From contig CAVRUN010000005.1 of NCBI GenBank assembly GCA_963724435.1, forward strand, positions 620,001 through 684,000: a DNA stretch of 64,000 nt, read 5' to 3'. The position numbers and the translations under genes were made by a program. The notes under the pieces were generated by a model. That model saw only the letters and a program-made list of their open reading frames with translations, had not been told where the DNA came from and searched no databases. Below, in pieces: positions 61,300 to 64,000 of this stretch. The first letter of the stretch is position 1. The number at the start of each line of letters is the position of its first letter. This DNA is from AP-15 sp963724435 (GTDB taxonomy: Bacteria; Pseudomonadota; Alphaproteobacteria; ATCC43930; CGMCC-115725).

Positions 61300-62505
61300 T
61301 TAGGCGCGGCGGGGTAAGCTCAGACGCTGCCAAACATCGCTGAGCCCTTCAACCAGCGCTTCGATATCAGCGTCGCTGTGGAGCGGGGTCGGGGTCAGGC
61401 GTAGACGCTCCTTGCCGCGCGGCACAGTCGGGTAATTGATCGGCTGCACATAGATGCGGTGCCGCTGCAGCAACATGTCGGAGGCCGCTTTGCATAGCTC
61501 GGCGTCGCCGACCATGACCGGCACGATATGGCTCGGCGACGGCAATACCGGCAGTCCGGCCTCGGCAAGCCGGGACTTGAGACGCGCGGCGCGCTCCTGA
61601 TGGCGGTCGCGCTCGGCTTGGCTCTGTTTCAGGTGGCGGATGCTGGCGAGCGCGCCGGCGGCCAGCAGCGGCGGCAGTGAGCTGGTAAAGATGAACCCCG
61701 GCGCATGGCTGCGGATGAAATCGACGAGAGCCACCGATCCCGCGATGTAGCCGCCCATCACCCCAAACGCTTTTGCGAGCGTCCCTTGGATGACCGTCAG
61801 ACGGTGCATCAGCCCGTCGCGCTCGGCGATGCCGCCGCCATGTGGCCCGTAGAGGCCGACGGCATGGACCTCGTCGAGATAGGTCATCGCTCCATAACGG
61901 TCAGCGACATCACAGAGCGCTTCGATCGGCGCGATGTCGCCGTCCATCGAATAGACCAACTCAAAGCAGACGAGCTTTGGCCGCTCGGCATCGATATCGG
62001 CCAGCAAATCGGCGAGATGGCCCGGGTCGTTATGGCGGAAGATGCGTTTTTCGGCGCGGCTGTTGCGGATCCCGGCGATCATCGAGGCATGGTTCAGCGC
62101 ATCGGACAACACCACCGTGCCCGGCATTTCATGCGCCAGGGTCGACAGCACCGCCTCGTTGGCGACATAGCCCGAGGTGAAAATCAGTGCCGCTTGGCAC
62201 CCGTGCAAATCGGCAAGCTCGCGCTCGAGCAACAAGTGGAAATGGCTGTTGCCGGAAATGTTGCGGGTGCCGCCGGCGCCGGCGCCCAACGCCCGCAGCG
62301 CCTCGGCCATCGCTGCTAGCACCGCCGGATGCTGGCCCATGCCGAGATAATCGTTCGAGCACCACACCGTTACTTCGGCGCCGATGCGATGATCCCAAGC
62401 GCGCGGAAAGCCGCCGCAGCGCCGCTCGAGATCGGCGAAGACGCGATAACGCCCCTCGCGATGCAGCATTTCGAGGCGCTCGGAGAAAAAAGCTTCGTAA
62501 TCCAT
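61300..62505 (-). CDS. hemA: 5-aminolevulinate synthase
   Basis: 401 residues from ATG 62505 (MDYEAFFSERLEML, the usual start); ATGs at 62514 and 62523 are alternatives. Fold type I PLP enzyme: VWCSNDYLGMGQHP, GAGAGGTRNISGN, TYLDEVHAVGLYG, and the PLP lysine in GTLAKAFGVMGGY. Condenses glycine and succinyl-CoA, the first step of the alphaproteobacterial haem pathway. No strong ribosome site is visible. Confidence 0.95.
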   Translation of the reverse strand: MDYEAFFSERLEMLHREGRYRVFADLERRCGGFPRAWDHRIGAEVTVWCSNDYLGMGQHPAVLAAMAEALRALGAGAGGTRNISGNSHFHLLLERELADLHGCQAALIFTSGYVANEAVLSTLAHEMPGTVVLSDALNHASMIAGIRNSRAEKRIFRHNDPGHLADLLADIDAERPKLVCFELVYSMDGDIAPIEALCDVADRYGAMTYLDEVHAVGLYGPHGGGIAERDGLMHRLTVIQGTLAKAFGVMGGYIAGSVALVDFIRSHAPGFIFTSSLPPLLAAGALASIRHLKQSQAERDRHQERAARLKSRLAEAGLPVLPSPSHIVPVMVGDAELCKAASDMLLQRHRIYVQPINYPTVPRGKERLRLTPTPLHSDADIEALVEGLSDVWQRLSLPRRA

Positions 62506-62671
62506 CGCCGCCATTATCGTCATCCGCGCAGAGCATAACAAATATGTCGTCCGGTGATGCTGGACGACGTGTCGCGCCTCACATTAACAAATATTATCTT
62601 TAGGTTGCGCGCGCACACTTCGTGTCGGACGAACTAGCCGGAAAACCCGCTCCGCCGCCAGAGGCGAAACT

Positions 62672-63103
62672 TCAGGGAGATCGCTCGGTGGTGAATTTGC
62701 TGACCGCGCTCTGCGGTCCCTCGCGGTCGTCCCGAGCGTTTTCAGCTTCGACCTGATAGTAATAGGTCGTACCCGGCTCCAGGTTATTCACCTGCACCCG
62801 ATAGATCATGTACGGCAAGCCGGGGTTCCAGCGGTTGGGTGATTTTGCCGTACGGACCAAGTAGCGGGGATCGGTACCGTAACGGACCACTCCGAAACGC
62901 AGGGATGTCCCTTTAACATTATTGGTAGTCCATCGGATAATGGCCCAACGGTCAGTGGTCCTTTCGATTTGTGGTCCATCGGTAATCTGCACAGCTGAGG
63001 CAGCCGTGCTACCCATCTGCTGATTGCTCGCGAGCAATCGGCTTTGGGCGGCCAGACCTCCGCTCACTGCCACGAACGTCAAAGCGATAACAAGCTTTCT
63101 CAT
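62672..63103 (-). CDS. Exported fibronectin type III-like protein
   Basis: 143 residues from ATG 63103; the frame extends to 63163 without a site. Signal peptide MRKLVIALTFVAVSGGLAAQ. A single FN3-like domain (DGPQIERTTDRWAIIRWTTN, YRVQVNNLEPGTTYYYQVEAE, SAVSKFTTE), of the kind found at the N-terminus of purple acid phosphatases. No catalytic domain. Follows the di-haem peroxidase on the same strand, so possibly co-expressed. Confidence 0.78.
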   Translation of the reverse strand: MRKLVIALTFVAVSGGLAAQSRLLASNQQMGSTAASAVQITDGPQIERTTDRWAIIRWTTNNVKGTSLRFGVVRYGTDPRYLVRTAKSPNRWNPGLPYMIYRVQVNNLEPGTTYYYQVEAENARDDREGPQSAVSKFTTERSP

Positions 63104-63178
63104 TTGAGACCCGGCAAAGGAAACAGGTTGAAGGCGAGTAGGCCGTGGCTGCCTCGCCTCCATGTCCGTGATGTCCCG

Positions 63179-64000
63179 TCAATGACCGGGCGGCAGTGCG
63201 GCTTTTCGTACCACCAACGGCTTGCTCAGCGTAGCAGGGGTAATTGGGACGACCCCATCGGTCAATGTCTGCAAGAAGGTAACGATGTCGTCTTCTTGCG
63301 CGCTGGTCAGCCCCAGATTGCCGATCGTCATGTTCTTGTTATCTTGCTCTTCCGGCATCGGCCAGCATGTCACTTTTTCCACCGTCCCCATCAGGGCATT
63401 GCCCGGACATTACGTTGTAGGCATATTTGTCGCGCGTGTTGTAGAAGTGCACCACTTCCTTCAGGCTCAGCAGATACCCATTGTGCATGAATGCCTTTAC
63501 AAAGGTTGTGTTGGGCGGGATCGGTGGCGGGGTCTGAGCGACATCGCGCAATGACGATGTCTGGAACTTGCCGACAAAGTATGGATTGAGGGCGATCCAG
63601 TCATAGTTGGGTGGCGGGGAACCGTAATAGCCGTCGAGGAAAAGCCCTACGCCCTCGTCGATAAATCCTATTCCGAGCGGATTGGCGACAAAGCCATACT
63701 GGTCAGGCTTGTTCTCGGAATACCAGGGAAGCGCCAGGTTTCTCGGAAGGCCGATATTGTTGTAGGTGAAATCGGTGAATAGGGGCGCCGCATTGGTTGC
63801 AGCACCGGTGTCGATTTCGCCGGGTTTCTCCGTATTCGACCGGCCATCGAGGTGACAAGAATTACAGTTTGCCTTGCCGCGGAACAGGTTGTAACCCCTC
63901 ATTTCGGCGGCGCTTAGCGTGGCCATTCCGGCGAGATAGGCGTCGAATTTCGACGTGAACGGGCTGACCTCCACCCCGATTTCGTAGGCGGCGATCGACT
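63179..64000 (-). CDS. MauG-type di-haem cytochrome c peroxidase, C-terminal part (frameshifted, 5' end off window)
   Basis: Read on the minus strand from the window edge: SIAAYEIGVEVSPFTSKFDAYLAG, haem motif CNSCH in FRGKANCNSCHLDGRS, and MHNGYLLSLKEVVHFYNTRD, all typical of the C-terminal half of cytochrome c peroxidase / MauG proteins. At about 63370-63390 the frame shifts by one and goes on as EKVTCWPMPEEQDNKNMTIG, NLGLTSAQEDDIVTFLQTL, the standard ending. The N-terminal haem domain lies beyond 64000. Periplasmic. Confidence 0.82.

Overview
This window is a high-GC, chromosomal, gene-dense stretch of an alphaproteobacterium. The lineage signals are a 5-aminolevulinate synthase (hemA) for the Shemin route, the zapA / 6S RNA / ymdB / yebC / ruvCAB / tolQRAB-pal-cpoB / tilS-ftsH-glmM-thiD backbone, and the pckA | chvI-chvG-hprK-rapZ-EIIA-HPr-EI block. 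A G1 (glutamic) peptidase and a PEP-CTERM protein suggest a Rhodospirillales/Acetobacterales-type organism; I cannot name a genus from sequence alone.

Layout. 1-3.4 kb: end of a Gfo/Idh/MocA oxidoreductase, a D-2-hydroxyacid dehydrogenase, two small membrane proteins and an extradiol dioxygenase with a clear terminator. 3.8-6.0 kb: a cold-shock island with two cspA genes, rpsU, two paralogous 64-residue proteins and two more small proteins. 6.2-9.5 kb: an NCS1 permease and a decayed IS630-type element carrying short palindromic insertions and a 17-bp tandem array. 10.1-12.2 kb: two tandem NHL-repeat propellers. 12.2-28.2 kb: the conserved division / recombination / envelope / tRNA / cell-wall block. 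28.2-35.9 kb: metabolic genes (PLP dehydratase, PhzF, tartrate-type dehydrogenase, pckA, HugZ-like protein). 36.1-42.5 kb: ChvGI two-component system followed by an incomplete regulatory PTS. 42.5-48.6 kb: M20 hydrolase, THI5-like binding protein, MBL-fold protein, S41 protease and an alpha/beta hydrolase whose nucleophile position is lysine.

49.0-61.2 kb is the accessory region of most interest. It encodes a secreted G1 peptidase, a PEP-CTERM choice-of-anchor-A protein, a TPR-sulfotransferase, a sigma-54 activator with no sensor domain, and a run of secreted proteins. That run is a roughly 1000-residue Thr/Asn/Gly repeat protein, a small exported protein, a C39-type peptidase, a lipoprotein and a small exported protein. 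Three well-formed sigma-54 promoters (GG-N10-GC) lie upstream of the PEP-CTERM gene, the activator and the repeat protein. Two of them are preceded by the same phased motif (CAACTGTCTCA, with GTCTC-N5-GAGAC palindromes). I read this as one sigma-54 regulon that builds a cell-surface or matrix structure, possibly a Fap- or curli-like amyloid system with its own C39 peptidase; the amyloid role is inference.

61.3-64.0 kb (minus strand): hemA, a fibronectin-III-like exported protein, and the C-terminal part of a MauG-type di-haem peroxidase that runs off the window and carries an apparent frameshift. Several apparent frameshifts (repeat protein, the small gene after it, peroxidase) could be decay or assembly error; I cannot tell which from the sequence.
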